A stretch of DNA of 64,000 nt from Physcomitrium patens (Eukaryota > Streptophyta > Bryopsida > Funariales > Funariaceae): the NCBI RefSeq assembly GCF_000002425.4, contig NC_037266.1, positions 9,958,500 through 10,022,499 on the forward strand, in the 5' to 3' direction. Shown in pieces: positions 11,813 to 25,297 of the stretch (position 1 is the first letter of the stretch; the number at the start of each line of letters is the position of its first letter). Both the position numbers and the translations under genes were made by a program. The notes below the pieces were generated by a model. That model did no database searches, was not told where the DNA came from, and saw nothing but the letters and a program-made list of their open reading frames with translations.

Positions 11813-13230
11813 TAAATTTTTATTTCTGTATTGTAAGTTAAATCACCTCAAACACTACTCCTAGATTTTAAATAACTTTCTTTTGATTTAGAAAATTTAA
11901 GTAAGGGAAAAAATTACATAATACCTACTCTCAAGTTTTTGAAGAGTGGATTCTATATGAATCAAGCTACAATTGGATTTATTTTGATTAGAAAGATTTT
12001 AAAACCACCAGTACAATTACTCATTATCTCCAAAACATTACAAATTTAAGCCACTTGTGAATATTTAGTGACGAGAAATAAAAGTATCACATCAATTTAT
12101 CAATACATTGGTCTAAATATGGCATCAAAAGAACACACTATGTCACACAAAAATTAAACAATTAAAAACTGCTGCATTATACAACACATGTGATCCCTTG
12201 TTGCAAATCTTTATTCTCTTTGATTGTATTTTTGTTTTTAAATTTTGGAAATATTTGTCGTTTTAATTGAAATGGAGAGTGCATTATGATTAAGGTATAA
12301 CATAAGATAGCTAATGCACTAAATAATAATGTTGTTTATTTTTACAAAAATAATGTAACAAAAAGAATTTTGTTTATTTTTACACTATTATAATATATCA
12401 TTTATAATTGATAATTTAAGGATTTACTATATGTATGGAGACACACATTAATACATATCTATACAAGACTGTGAAACTTTGTCAAAAACTGTAAAAATTC
12501 AAGTTGGCATCTCAAATAATTGGAGGTTATAAGTGTCTCCAAAAAATATTTAAATGCTGGAGGCTGTTATCTACATTGCCAACAAAAGTACTTAAATGCC
12601 ACATATGGCTTTAAAATAAATACATTGAAACGAATAACAACAGAGATATCCAAACTGATTCTTAACAGTTTATTTAATTTTATTTAAATGGTTTCTGAAT
12701 TAAATGAAAATATTTTTTAAATATTTCTAGGACAATCAACGTTTTATGGAAGTTAAATCTATTTCATAATAACCTCTTACAAGTCATTGCAATAAAAATT
12801 TAATGATGGATGAAAAATATGTATACATTTCTTACATAGAAAATATAAAAATGTACTTTGAATACATAGATAAAGCTATGAAGTTTCTTGGTTCTTATTA
12901 TGCTGAGCTATAATTTATTATTATTATTATTATTATATATAATGATTACATGTAGAACATTTTTATTAGGATGCAAATCAAACAAAATATCCTATAAATT
13001 AATAGATATACATGTTTTCATCAGTTAATCGTCCTGTAATAACTCATCAATTACAATGTTCAAAGACTAACAATTCTGGAATTTTCCTTCACTGTTCTAT
13101 ACTTTTTCCTCGTGATTAGACACACTCTTAACAAACCATGCTTTTGCATGCTGAATTTTACTTCACGGAAAGAGAATGTTTTCTGTTGTCATTGTTGTAA
13201 GCACTGCTGCTATTGTTATTACTATTGCCA
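9731..13230. other. AT-rich intergenic DNA, no gene seen
   Basis: Strongly AT-rich, with (TA)n at 10950-10981 and 11781-11807 and a (TTA)n patch near 12914-12935. No readable protein or structured repeat was found; it is probably decayed transposon sequence. Confidence 0.6.
10950..10981. repeat. (TA)n microsatellite
   Basis: About 16 uninterrupted AT units. Similar runs at 24734-24772, 25259-25295, 34146-34173, 46710-46736, 47302-47338 and 48094-48127 make this the dominant simple repeat of the AT-rich compartment. Confidence 0.9.
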
Positions 13231-13865
13231 CTCATCCATTTAATATTCACATTTTGTTTAGTATCATGACCAAAACATCACATAACAGCGTTCTTCGATG
13301 TGCTTCTACCATAATTTTATAAACGTGACAACGAAGCATGCAAAATCTTCAGCATTTCAAATTATCTTTAACCGAAGAGCTTTGAATCTAATCAGCATCC
13401 ACTTGGTTACGGTAGCGGGTCATTTTACAATTCTTGTAATTACAAAACAAAAGTGGTCGATGCAACCTCACATTCGTATTGTGAAGTGTATGATCTGTCT
13501 GTAATATTAGGAACTGTGGACTTAAACTACAAGCTGAAGCTGTTGTATGTATCAACACCGAAACCCCGAGTTTCAACAATTTCTCAAACTTTAAACTTCA
13601 GTAAGAACTTGAAAAATCTACAAATTGGGTTACACAATGTTCAAGACCTAATTTTTTCCAGTTGATACGATAGGACGAAAGCTCCTTCAACTATCATCCG
13701 AGAGAAGCGGATGAATTGACGACGATGGGATTAGGGTTTCATTGTTGCGGAGGTGGAGAGCGTTGAAGATCCAGAGCAGGATGAAGAGTCTCTCCCTTTT
13801 CGCAGCTGCAATTCCAGCCCCTGCAGCTCTGCAATTTCCTGGCTGCGTTTTATCAGCGAGACACC
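13231..13865 (+). promoter_or_regulatory. Promoter and 5' leader of RPSA copy 3, with telo-box
   Basis: A TTAGGGTTT telo-box lies at 13731-13739, 127 bases before the start codon. This element is common in promoters of plant ribosomal-protein and translation genes. Downstream, CTTTTCGCAGCTGCAATTCC (about 13797-13816) matches the leader of copies 1 and 2 with two differences. Further similarity is lost until CACCATG. The functional role is inferred from family knowledge. Confidence 0.55.
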
Positions 13866-15282
13866 ATGAAGGAGAGCGATGTGCAGATGATGCTGGCTGC
13901 CGACGTGCACCTCGGCACCAAGAACTGCGACTTCCAGATGGAGCGCTACGTCTGGAAGCGCCGCTCCGATGGTAATTAGGGCTTTTTCCCCCTGTGGCCC
14001 GTGTTGGGGTTTGGTTGGGTGCGTGTGCGAGTGTTCGTTTTTTGGTGCGGGGGCGGCGCGGGGGGTTTGGTGCGGATGGAATTGGTTTGTGAAGGTGGGC
14101 GATTGACGAGGGTAGTGGGGTCGTTGTTTTATTCTGTGTGGGCAGGCATTTTCATCATCAACGTGGGCAAGACCTACGAGAAGCTGGAGCTGGCCGCGAG
14201 GGTGATTGCTGCCATCGAGAACCCGCAGGACATCATCGTCCAGTCCGCGAGGCCGTACGGGCAGCGCGCGGTGCTGAAATTCGCGCAGTACACGGGATGC
14301 CAGGCCATCGCGGGGAGGCACACGCCCGGTACGTTTACGAATCAGCTGCAGAACACGTTCAGCGAGCCCAGGCTGCTGATTTTGACGGACCCCCGCACTG
14401 ATCACCAGGTGAGTGACTGAGGTGGGAGACGATGGACGGATGGGAGCAGAGGGGGGTTGTTTTAGGGCTGGAGGGGGTGAGGAATGGATAAGGTGGAGAA
14501 GTGGGGCGGTGTGTGACGATGAGTTGTGTTATGTTTGGCAGCCCATCATGGAGGCAGCTCTGGGGAACATTCCCGTGATCGCGTTCTGTGACACGGACTC
14601 TCCGATGAAGTACGTGGATATCGCGATTCCGGCGAACAACAAGGGCAAGCACAGCATCGGTGCTCTGTTCTGGCTGCTGGCCCGCATGGTGTTGCAGATG
14701 CGAGGCACGATCAGCGCCGCGCACCCATGGGACGTGATGGTGAGTGTGGCGATTTGGGAGGTTTGGGAGGGGGGAGGGGGCATTGCGGGGTGGGAGGGGT
14801 TGGGATGTGAATGTGGTGGACGTGGCGGGTAATGCATGGGGGATAGGTTGGATGGTGTGGGAGGGCGTATGGGAATTGGGAGGAACGGAGAGCGGGGCTG
14901 GGTGATAGTTGGTGGCGAGGGGAGGGGGCTGATTGTGCGAGTTGGGGGGGGGGTCGGGTGTGCGGTGCAGGTTGACCTGTTCTTCTACAGGGAGCCCGAT
15001 GAAGGCAAGGACCGTGAGGAAGAGGAGGGAGGAGCAGCTGAGTTCGCCGCAGTTGAATACGCGGCGCCGACGCTTGCTTTGGGAGGGGATGCCCAGTGGG
15101 GTCCCGAGGCCGCTGAGGCCGGGCAATGGGAGACGGACGCAGCAGCTGGTGCGGTGCCCGCAGGGGCTCCAGCTGGTTGGGACGTGGGAGCCGCTGCTGC
15201 GCCAGTTGCTCCCGCAGGTTGGGATCCCGCCGCGCCTGCTGAGGCTCCCGTCGCACCCGCTGGGTGGGAACCTGCCGCTTAA
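13866..15282 (+). CDS. RPSA: 40S ribosomal protein SA (uS2/p40), copy 3; join 13866-13971, 14146-14408, 14542-14739, 14971-15282
   Basis: This is a complete four-exon RPSA gene of 292 residues, offset exactly 10363 bases from copy 1 with no indels. By eye there are only four base differences from copy 1 between start and stop: G/A in intron 3 (14852), a silent C/T in exon 4 (15015), and CCC against CTT (15256-15258), which makes the last repeat APAGW rather than ALAGW. The stop is TAA. Flanks differ: identity starts at CACCATG and ends inside the stop codon. The telo-box promoter makes this a good candidate for an active copy. The protein is an uS2-family subunit of the 40S ribosome, as for copy 1. 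Confidence 0.95.
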
Positions 15283-17186
15283 AAAACTGACCTTTCTACG
15301 GGTTGAAAATTCAATATATCGCCTAATTGCCTTGTGAAAGCGTTTGCTTTGTGGGCTTGGATGGAACACCTCTTTAATGGTATATCCTGGTTGTCACTTA
15401 GAATTTGTGTTGGGCCCTCTCCTGGTGTTACAATTTTTGTTGTTTGTTTCGTCTATGGGTGGACGCATTGCTTGGATGTCTTTAATGTCGGGGGGTTGTT
15501 TTGTAGTTGCTTATGTTGTATACATTTGGTTTAGAAGATTATCGATCGGAACTAATGCTTTTCATTTGGCATGTCGTCGGGATGTATAACGTCCTATGTG
15601 ATACTTTTGTAGTGGTGTCCCTCATGAGCTTGATGTTGTCTGTGTAAATGGCCTTCAGTGCGTACTGTTTTGTTATGAATCTATCACTTGCCCTCGAAAT
15701 TGCGTCATGTATGAATATTTTAAAATTGTTCATTAAAACGTCATATTTGAAAAGTACTTACTGAATTTTTAATCAAACCTTATTCCTGTAATGGGAAAGT
15801 GGCCTCTTTTGAACCTACAATGAGTATATGCGACAGTTACATCTCTTACTGTAACAAATAATGAAATCTTTCAGTGATGATAACTTCTCTTTGATATCAA
15901 TCTTTTATACGATTTGTAAGCCAATTACACTTTCTTATTCTATGTTATCTCAATTTCATTTGAGTGAACGGTGCTGACAACCACTGTTTTTCAGTCTTTT
16001 TCTACTTCGCGAACCTTGCAGTTTAGTTTCTGCATCTACGCCCTGGTAATCTCCAAATTTGTTTTGTACTTATTTTTACAGCCGATTGCTCTTTCCTCTA
16101 ATCAATTTTAACCGCATGCATTGACGTAGAAAAATGCAAACTTGAGCAAGTAGAGTATTTATTGTAGTAGAAAACCTCTCCAGTGGAGAGTCTCATGAGC
16201 TCTCAGGATAATGAAGATAACTTACTTTACAATTAGTGTATCAGAAGAATAGTCTCAGTCAACAAAATATAGCCTGATACCGATGAGATGCATCGCACAC
16301 TGTCCAGCACTTTGGTGACATCTTCTTGTTGCCATCATATATCAGTTATGCAGCTCTGTAATTCCTCACATGCTATCGTCGTGTATCCTCTACAAAACCA
16401 CCAGTTTGCAAACTGCAGTGTTAAGTGGCTGATGCAATGTCAGCGTCCTAGTACAATAATCTTTCCTGTGCCAATGCAGACTACACAAGTTACTCAGTTT
16501 CTCGAATCTTCCATCTATTACATCAAATAAATAAAATGTAAAACAGCCCTTTCGAATGTCCTCTCGCTTGGACTCTATGACAATCAAATTTGTTGATGTT
16601 TATTTGTGTACCCTCTTAGAACATCTGAACTTTACCAACGCAGGAGTAGTTAAAAACGTAAGAACACCAAGAGCGCTTCAATATCAGAAACAAAATATAG
16701 GCATTTAACAATCTTAGGCCCACAGGCTGGTAGTCAAGAACTACAGTGAATCTTTTAGTTGAAGGACAGTGAAACCATTTAACGAATCACAAAAGGGAAA
16801 ATACCATAATGAGAAGATACAAAATTCTGTCTACTCAGACGAAGGACACCCATTAAAAATTTCGCCCAGGTTATGTCATACTACAGTGAAAAAAAATTTA
16901 CGTTCTGAAATGACCTAGGGAAACCCAACCAGGTCTAAAAATGTAATGAGCTACGTGCACCGCGAAGGTTTTCCTAGATTTAAATCCCTGCTAACTGTTA
17001 CAGTGATTACGCATGTTGATTTCTTATCTCTCTCCCTCTAGGTGCCCTGTAGAACTCTAGAAACGCACACGAAATTCAGGAGATGAATGCGTTCACGACG
17101 CTACAGCAAGTACACAAATTTAGGCAGCTCCTGTAGCAATGAGTAAAAACATTCTATTTACACACTTCATCACTGTAAATTTTTAT
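15283..17186. other. 3' region of RPSA copy 3 and intergenic DNA
   Basis: The first several hundred bases are likely RPSA copy 3 3'UTR. The rest lies between RPSA and the convergent receptor-kinase gene. I see no recognisable gene; the short open frames at 15.3-15.6 kb and 16.3-16.5 kb show no family features. Confidence 0.5.
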
Positions 17187-19960
17187 CTAAACCATTTCTG
17201 CTACACTATCAGCAGGTGAGGTTGTGTTGCTCACCCACACATCTTGCACAGAGGTAGGGGATGCTGGGCACCCACCGTTTTTGTTTAGAAGAGGCTTTGC
17301 GGAGTCTTTGTTATCGAGGGAAGGCTCCATTCCTGAAGATCTTCTAAAACCAATAGCTTGTATTCGCAGTAAATCTGTTAGCACTTCTTTCATAGACGGT
17401 CGATCATCTTTCTCAGATGCTAGACAACGAAAAGCAAGCTCAGCAACTTGCTCAACCATAACTTGCGCCATAGGATAATCATAGAACAAAACAGTCAAGT
17501 CTGGATCCAGGATCTCGTGTAAACACCCGGATTGAATTTTAGCCACAGCTAGAGATGCTAGGTTGATTTCCTTGCGCTCCCGGGTCATATCCACCGCTTT
17601 CTTGGCAGTCACGAGCTCCATCAACACTACTCCAAAACTATAGACATCACTCTTGTCAGAAAGGACATAAGACTCGTGATAATCTGGGTCAAGATAACCA
17701 GGGGTACCTTGTGGTGCGGTGGAGATATGGGTATTTTCCGTGTTCACAACCAACCTCGAAAGACCAAAATCAGCAATTTTAGCCTTGAAGTCCTGATCAA
17801 GGAGGATATTAGTTGTCTTCACATCTCTATGAAAGATAGGCGGGTCTACTAAAAAGTGAAGATAAGCAAGTGCTTCTGCTGTCTGTACAGCAATCTCTAA
17901 CCTTGTCTTCCAAGGTAACGGTGCCTTGCACCCGGCATGGAGATGGTTTGAAATTGACCCGTTTGGTACATACTCATAAACAAGAAGGGGCCGCTCCATA
18001 CAACAACCAAGTAACTGAACCAAGTGCGGATGTCGCACTTTAGAGAGAACATCAACTTCATTGTGAAATTGTTGTATGCCTTGATTTCCACCTTGATTGA
18101 GCTTCTTCACAGCAACCAATCTTCCATCCGAGAGTTTTCCTTTATACACCGTCCCGAAACCTCCCCCTCCCAGTTCATGCTTCGTACTGAAACTTTGTGT
18201 GGCATGATCAAGCTCCTTGTAGGTAAAAAGTGTTGTGAGATGGCCTGAGCCACTCGATCGAATCTTAGCAAACTCTTTCTTGTCACCACCATCATACTTC
18301 ATCAAATCACTCGGGCCGCGCCGTGACAGTCGGCAACAGTACAGTAGGGCGATTAGGAAGATTAAGACTGCTGCTGTAAACCCAGCAACAATACCTGCCA
18401 ACCTCTCACCCAGTATGCATAGCTAGATGAGCAATGAAAACAAAGAAAATACTGCTCAGGAGCCATTTTGGCAATATAACAAACTGGCTCGAAATGAAGT
18501 GGAAAATTTAGACTGCTAAAAATCAACTCTACATGATAGCTTTGCTCGAGAGCCAATCCAAAGCCCCCAACAAGGCGTACCAAGTTTGCCAGCATTCAAC
18601 ATGGTTTAGGATGCTCCCAGAAGTTGAAAGTACGTTCAATACCCACCAAGGATGATATACAGGTTCCGTCTCATCATATCTGCTGAAGGTGTAGCTTCAG
18701 GTGATGCCGCTGGCTGTGGTGAAGGAGATGTATCGAGGGTTGATATATCTGCCAATCGCACACGAGAGCATCACAAATCAATTATTGATGCAATCAACGA
18801 CACATTCTCAGAGGCGTGCAAATCTTACAGTCTCTGCGATAAAATAAGATTGAGCCACTAACACAGACTCCAGACTGAGTTCACGAACAGAACCTCAATC
18901 AGGATACCCCCCTACTGTTGTCCAAGCACCAATCAGGAGTCTAAAACAAAAATAAAAATTTTAAAACTTTTTTACAAAAAACGAAATAGGCAACAGAAAG
19001 CAATTCGCTGCACTGTAATAACAGTGATGATAACCACAGGAAGTTGAAACAAGACCAAACAGTCAATCTCCCAAGACCATGCTACCAATGTGGCACAAAT
19101 TCCGCCTTGCTAGAGTATGGATCTAGGACTGCAGTCTGAGATCCATGACAAACTGAACACGTTCCGAAATGTGATCAACCTGAAAAAAGAAGCTATCACT
19201 TGCAGCAACTTTAAATGACTACAATTTTGAGTGCTGGTCATCAGTACATTCTATCAAAAACAATAATCCCGACAACAGAAAGCAATTCGTAAAAACAGAA
19301 AATTGAAAGAGCTTCTGATTTAATGAACGTACTTTTTACTTCGAATTGAAGCTCCACGGTAACAGTCTTGTTTTGACCGCTTAGGAGTTCGGTCGGGGCT
19401 CTCTCAAACAGGTGGCACTGATTGTAACGCGAATCGGCGAAATTCAGATACCTCATCGGGCAAGCCCACCGATTTGCACCTCCCTGGGAACTCACACCCG
19501 TACCATTGCGATTACAGATATCGTCGTAGTTAACAATCGTGTCTAGGGAGGTGCAGTCTTCTTGTATACGGACTCCGCAGTCCAGAAGTAGTGTGGTGGT
19601 ATTTGTGATGGTCAGGGTTCCAAATATATTACTCGTAAAGTCAGAACATATTGCATTATTTCCATATGGTACTATTGAAAGAATCTGGTTCTTATAATCT
19701 ATGTTCTGAACCTCGTACGTGAAAGTGGGAGAGGCGCTCAAGTTAAGGTATAACTTCCGATACAAGCACTGAAATCCGAGATCGGGGTACTCTGTAACAC
19801 ACTGTCCAAGGGCATAGTTTTGCAAGGAAAATGGGTACCTGACCTCCGTTTCGCCACATTTCGGTTTACAAGTATTATTTGGAGATGCCGCATGGCATAC
19901 CCTGATCATAATATGCATGATGACTAAAGCACACGCGGACTTCACGGCAAACGTAGCCAT
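17187..19960 (-). CDS. Receptor-like kinase with GUB_WAK ectodomain (LRK10L/WAK-like); join on minus strand 19333-19960, 18647-18748, 17187-18394
   Basis: This is a plasma-membrane receptor Ser/Thr kinase, probably binding cell-wall pectin or another apoplastic ligand. The three exons fit in phase and give 645 residues. Residues 1-24 are a signal peptide. A Cys-rich GUB_WAK_bind domain follows (CGETEVRYPFSLQ near residue 35) with several N-glycosylation sites. Next come a Pro/Ser/Ala-rich juxtamembrane exon (SPSPQPAASPEATPSAD), a membrane span at about 240-263 and a full kinase domain. Kinase motifs: glycine loop GGGGFGTV (319-326), VAVKK with Lys340, HRDVKTTN (432-439, an RD kinase), DFG (452-454), GTPGYLDPDY and DVYSFG. 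The combination fits the LRK10L-2/WAK-like subfamily. All catalytic residues are present, so it should be active. Reading on past the exon 1 donor reaches a stop, so splicing is required. Confidence 0.9.
18395..18646 (-). other. Intron 2 of the receptor kinase gene
   Basis: Donor CTTG|GTGGGT and acceptor TTGGCAG|GT join a split Gly codon just inside the membrane span. Intron 1 is 18749-19332 (donor A|GTACGT, acceptor TTGGCAG|AT). Confidence 0.8.
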
Positions 19961-21130
19961 TATGAATTATGTTAAACTTGCACTCTCCAGCCACGGCATG
20001 GGCTTCGTCCAACAAAAATACCGATGCTTCAAATAACACAGAAAAAAAAGCAACCTACTTTAATACTTCAAAACAAGTTCCTTATCCTACATACCGTAAC
20101 GGCAGGCAATTCAGTCCTACACAATGTAATCCACTCACAATATCCCAAGACGTGGAAGATAAATCAACCTCAAGTTCATACTCTCGGTCATGCCTTGCAA
20201 GTGCACTGACCAAGGTTGGATATAGCCAACTACTTGAGGACTGACACAAACCAAAACGCGACCGCTCAAAGAACACAGTACTTAGAATTACACCGACGAA
20301 TCAGATCACCAAAACAATTTCATGCGAAAGAAACTCCCACCCACCGCTACAGGCCCAGTAGCAAGCACTAGAAATATCGATAAAACCTCCACACAAGGAA
20401 GCACTTACAAACACCCACGCAGTGCAATAAACCCCAGAATAACCTTGAAGACAGGCGCAATCTCTACACCGCAGCACGGAAGCTACTTTCTACTACCTCT
20501 CACCTCAATCTTACAACCCACCTGGCCTTACCCTAGCACCACAACCTCCCCCCCTAAAGAACCAAAACAAAATGTCAAGCCTACGACGAATCCCTCAAAA
20601 TTCACCACACCCTAAAAACCACGACCATCAGTGGATCCCCGCAATCGCACACTCGACTCCCCAAACGCAGTGCTAGTTTTCTTCTACCCAACAGTCCCCG
20701 TAGCAACCCTTTCTCGGACAAAAAAGTCGAACTTAGAGAATCACCGGACTCCCTGTGCGACACGGTTTTGCAGCGTTCAGAAACTCCGAGGAGACCGCAC
20801 TCGAGGCTCATCCTCCAAGGGTGCTCCTAAACCTGGTCTTACAACCCCGTCGCACCCGTGCCGCGGTGTGTTCCGAGTGTGCAATCTATCCCTCACTATG
20901 GTGGTTCGGGGTCTCTCGCTCTTCTGCTTCCCCTTCCCTTCCTCTTACTCCAGAATCTGGCCATGGTGGACGGCACCCCCGTCCCGCAGTCTGAATCCAT
21001 CCCGCGAGTTGTCGGCTAGTCAATGCTCTCCGCGCGACGGCGAAGCCGCCGTGAATCCGCGACTCGACGGATGAAGGCTCGGGTGCGGTTCGAGGATGAA
21101 TTCCGGATGGAATTGTCACTGGTGACAATT
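19961..21130. other. Upstream of the receptor kinase; no gene assigned
   Basis: Balanced GC with moderately long open frames on both strands (for example 20631-21074) that show no recognisable domain and overlap each other. It is most likely the kinase promoter and leader plus unassigned DNA. GC drops sharply at about 21130-21180. Confidence 0.4.
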
Positions 21131-24100
21131 TTGGAAATATCTGGAGGAGAAAAGACTTCGGCCTACCACTTTATTTGGACTATGCTTTTTTTATAATGCA
21201 ACTTTTTATGGATGTTTTATTTATCATAAATTATACTGAAATATTTTTGTACATCTGAAAATATATAATCTAGCTAGATTGGATTGTATTTGCACATTCA
21301 AATGAAGACACTTAAATATTGTCTCCTACTAATACTATTATGTATTATATTAATGAAAAATTTCCATTGTCTTAAAATAATATTTTCACATTATTATGTA
21401 AAAATAGCCTTAAATAACATTTCAAAATATCTTTGTGTAATAAACTTGTTAAATAATTTAAAAATATAAAAAGGTGTAGAGAGATTTATATTATTTTGAA
21501 GAATACACAAGGTGGTTGTTTTTAAAAGAGATTTTTAAATTTTTATAAATATATATATATATATATATACATATGTTACCTTTTTTCTTCATTCTTTTGC
21601 TTTGAATATTCTACAAACATTTTTAAAAATAGAACCCAATCTAACATTGCAAATGAGTTTATAAAAACAAATATATCATTAGAATATCAAAAGTGTATAA
21701 ATTGAAGCAACAACTTAATTTAAAAAAAAATGTAACCAAAGAATTATTTTATTATATAGAAGAGATATCCAATACTTCTATAAGTTTTAAACTAATAGTT
21801 AATAGATAGAAAATAAATTCTTATAAAGAGTATATAAAAACTATGTGTAAATAAATAAATAAAATCAATGGGACATTAAAAAAACAAAAACTTAAAGTCA
21901 TAAGAATCAATTTAAACTCTTAAAAGAATACTACTAATAAAAAAATTATTTTTACTCCTTGAAAGACGGTTAAAATAAATTTTACAATTCTAAAAACATT
22001 CTTAAAATTTTATATCAATTACATTAATCTACAATTAGAAAAAACACACATGAATATGATTTGTGAGACTTAGAACATATTAAAATTTCCATCCATATTC
22101 ACATAAGATATAGTTTCTTGATTTTAAAGTTGATAAAAATAAAACGAAAATGTTTGCTATTTCAAATTCAAACATCATTTTTAATACAAGTTATAAATTA
22201 TACTTTGAAGTATTGAAATCAAATCTCTAATACTTTATTTTCATTTTATTTTTTTTGAAAATATCCATTTTTAATAAAAAAATATATATATAACACAATT
22301 TTACTAAATAAAAAATCAAATGAGAAAATTTTACTTTAAACTAGAATATGCTAAATCTTTAAATTATATTTGTTAGGTTTTTATATTTCTAAAATATATT
22401 CATTGTAGATATTAATATTTTATTTTTAATTTTTTAAATAGTGATCTTAAATAAATTATCTAAATATATATACCAATATTTTTAGTAAAAGAAAATTAAC
22501 AAAATTAAAGTGTTCAATAACATTTTATTGTTCAAGATGGAATTATTATTACATTTATAGTTGAAGTTAATTCAACTAGCCTAAGCAGTCTTATAAATAT
22601 TTTACAAGATACTTATACTTCATTTAAATTATAAGATAAATAATATGAACTTAGAAAATATTAAATAAAATAAGTTCTTTGTAGATAATTTTTAATCCAA
22701 AAATAAAAAGAAATGAAATTTTTTTATTTATTTATTTCTTTAACATTTGATTTAGTCAATTAATTCTTATTCTACAAGTTGGCTGTACTTATGTGATTTG
22801 AAAAATAATACATCTTTTTATTTTATAAGAATATTCACTTTATGTTGGACTATAATATTCAATTAATTATTAATTATTTTATATTTTATATTGTATTAGT
22901 CTAAATATGTTTAGTAACTTGTATTTGGCATATTAAAGCATTTTTTTGCAATTAATTGAGGATTTAAATCATGAAAAATATTTGCATAAGAGTGGCATAA
23001 TTTACTTACTGTGAATAAATAATAATAAAAAATTTCGTTTTACAAAATTAAAAGTTACAATAAATATATTAATAGTTATACTTGTTTTTTGTTTTTTGTT
23101 TTTTGTTTTTGTTTTTTTTTTTTTTTTTTTTTTGCATTATCATGTTTAAAATTTAATATCTAATACATGCTACGGTACCAACTAACTGCTACTTAGCATA
23201 CAAAAAATATACAGCACTTTAATTATTGAATAAGGTGTAGAACATGTTCAATGTTTATTACTAATTACAGAAAACCTGAACACACATTTAGTAGATTTTA
23301 GGGTTTTAAACTTAGGAGGATATTATGTTTAGATCGTAAGTGTAAAAACCTAATTATTATAGTTTTAAAATTTGTCTAAAAATATATACTTATATTTATA
23401 TCATATTCAATTTTTTGTTACAAATAATTAATTATTTTTTATTATCAATACAAAAAATACTAATTAGAATTTCTTACAAAATAAATATCTTATAAAATTG
23501 AAGATGATAATTTTTTTAGCAAAAGATATCTTATTCCAAATAATTATATTGGACTTTAAGATTAAATAACTTAAATTATGCTTGTTATTTTTTTTCTATT
23601 GATTGTTTTATATAAATATATTATTTTAAAGGATAACAAAAAAGTCAATTATATTAATATTCATTCTCAAACAAATTTATACTTTTTATTTTATAACGTG
23701 ATTATTTTTAATATATATATATACGAATTATAGCTTTATAGGTTATGTTTTTATTAATTGTCTATTTTTAATTAATTTTTTTTTTTTTTACAAATAGCAA
23801 CATAAAACTATAAAAACTATCTATAAAAAAAATGCTTTGAGTTTTATAAAGATACCAATGAAAGTTGATTAATTAAAGTTGGTTTTGACAAACAATTATA
23901 GTTTTGAATTTATTTTGAATAGAATTAAAATTTATATTAGTTTTTTATATTTCTAATATAAATAAATAAATAACATTATAAAGATCATATTTAATGAATA
24001 ATAGAAGTATATGCATGCATAATAAGATTGAAATTTTTTTATTTTTAAAAATTTCTTCTATATGTCTCAAAATAAGTTTTTTTTTATGATTTCTATTAAA

Positions 24101-24240
24101 ATCGTTTTTAATTTTAATTTTATACACTTATCTTAAGTTTAAAGAATATTTTATATTTAAAAATTATTTATGCAATTATTTTAAAAATTACTTGATCAAA
24201 AAATATAATATATTATTTAATAAAATTGAATGATTCAAAC
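21131..24240. other. AT-rich desert
   Basis: Very AT-rich, with (TA)n at 21549-21570 and a T-rich TTTTTTG repeat at 23085-23133. No readable gene or element was found. Confidence 0.6.
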
Positions 24241-24731
24241 AACAACTATGCCTTAATTGTCAAGGATAACAATTCAAAGAATACAAATAAATAAAGAAGA
24301 TATATATCAAAGAGACATCACAAAAAAGAAATAAATAAGTATGCACACTAAAGAAGAAATTAGAATAGCTATTGCTAAAGTCTACAAAATTAAAGATTCT
24401 TGAAATTACACAAGAAGCACAAAACAAATTTTTAAGAGTAAGGAAGGCTTCATCTTGATTCTAAATATATTCTATCTAACTAAGAGCTATATGAAGACGT
24501 TTAATAAGACCTCAAATATATGTTTAGCTTGTAAGATAAGTTTGCAAATGTAGCTAAAATATCAATTTGTACTACAATTAGCCAACATGGTGGCTAAATT
24601 TTCAATCTACCAGTCACTTATTGATACTTAGAAAGTCAAATTTGTATCTATAAAGCTTTTCTATAAGATATAACTGAATTTATTTTTTTACTTTATTTCT
24701 ATATAACTTTTTTAATTTAGATAATTTCTAT

Positions 24732-24776
<45 letters not shown>

Positions 24777-24872
24777 GATATTTTTTTTAAGAACAAATTC
24801 TATGAGAAGCAGTGATCATATGGTGAAGTTTAAGATGAAATAAATTATATTTGTAATATACTCTAATTTATC

Positions 24873-24904
<32 letters not shown>

Positions 24905-25257
24905 GATAGTCATAAAGTCAAATTTGTGATTTATTCTCATTTGTAAAAATACAATAGCTAAAGCAAAGTTTGAAGAATTTGTATATGTAATAATATCTTA
25001 GAAAAGTCAATGTAATTCAAAATTGTTATAAAAATAAAAACTATCTTCAGAACTTTAAATATTGCTTCAACTTCTTTGTTCTATTTAAGACTATTTTTAC
25101 AAGTCAAAGGTACAAGTTGAGCTACAACTTGAAAAAAATTCTTGATAAAGTTTTAATAGTAATCAGAAAATTATCATAGACATATATATATTTACTCTAA
25201 TAGTTATCAAAGTAATATGGATATTCTATAAAATATCATCATACAACTCTTAAATAG

Positions 25258-25258
<1 letters not shown>
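24240..25258 (-). mobile_element. Internally deleted Ty3/gypsy copy (3' LTR plus pol scraps)
   Basis: About 24240-24780 matches, in the same orientation, the LTR at 60.75-61.30 kb (shared: TAGAATAGCTATTGCTAAAG, AAGGCTTCATCTTGATTCTA, TATCTAACTAAGAGCTAT). About 24785-24880 matches the region just inside that LTR (TCTATGAGAAGCAGTGATCA against CCACGAAGAGTGGTAATCA). About 25060-25190 matches the 63.83-63.96 kb pol segment. Most of pol is therefore missing. A (TA)n run of about 39 bases at 24734-24772 lies inside. Confidence 0.7.

Positions 25259-25297
<39 letters not shown>

Noticed and set aside
14359-15369. Long antisense open frames (up to 336 codons) across all RPSA copies
   Set aside because: They are shadows of the GC-rich RPSA gene. 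They run through both introns and exons, are Pro/His/Arg-rich, and have no domain.
20631-21074. 147-codon plus-strand frame upstream of the receptor kinase
   Set aside because: Overlapping frames of similar length on both strands and no domain or splice support; likely chance in balanced-GC DNA.
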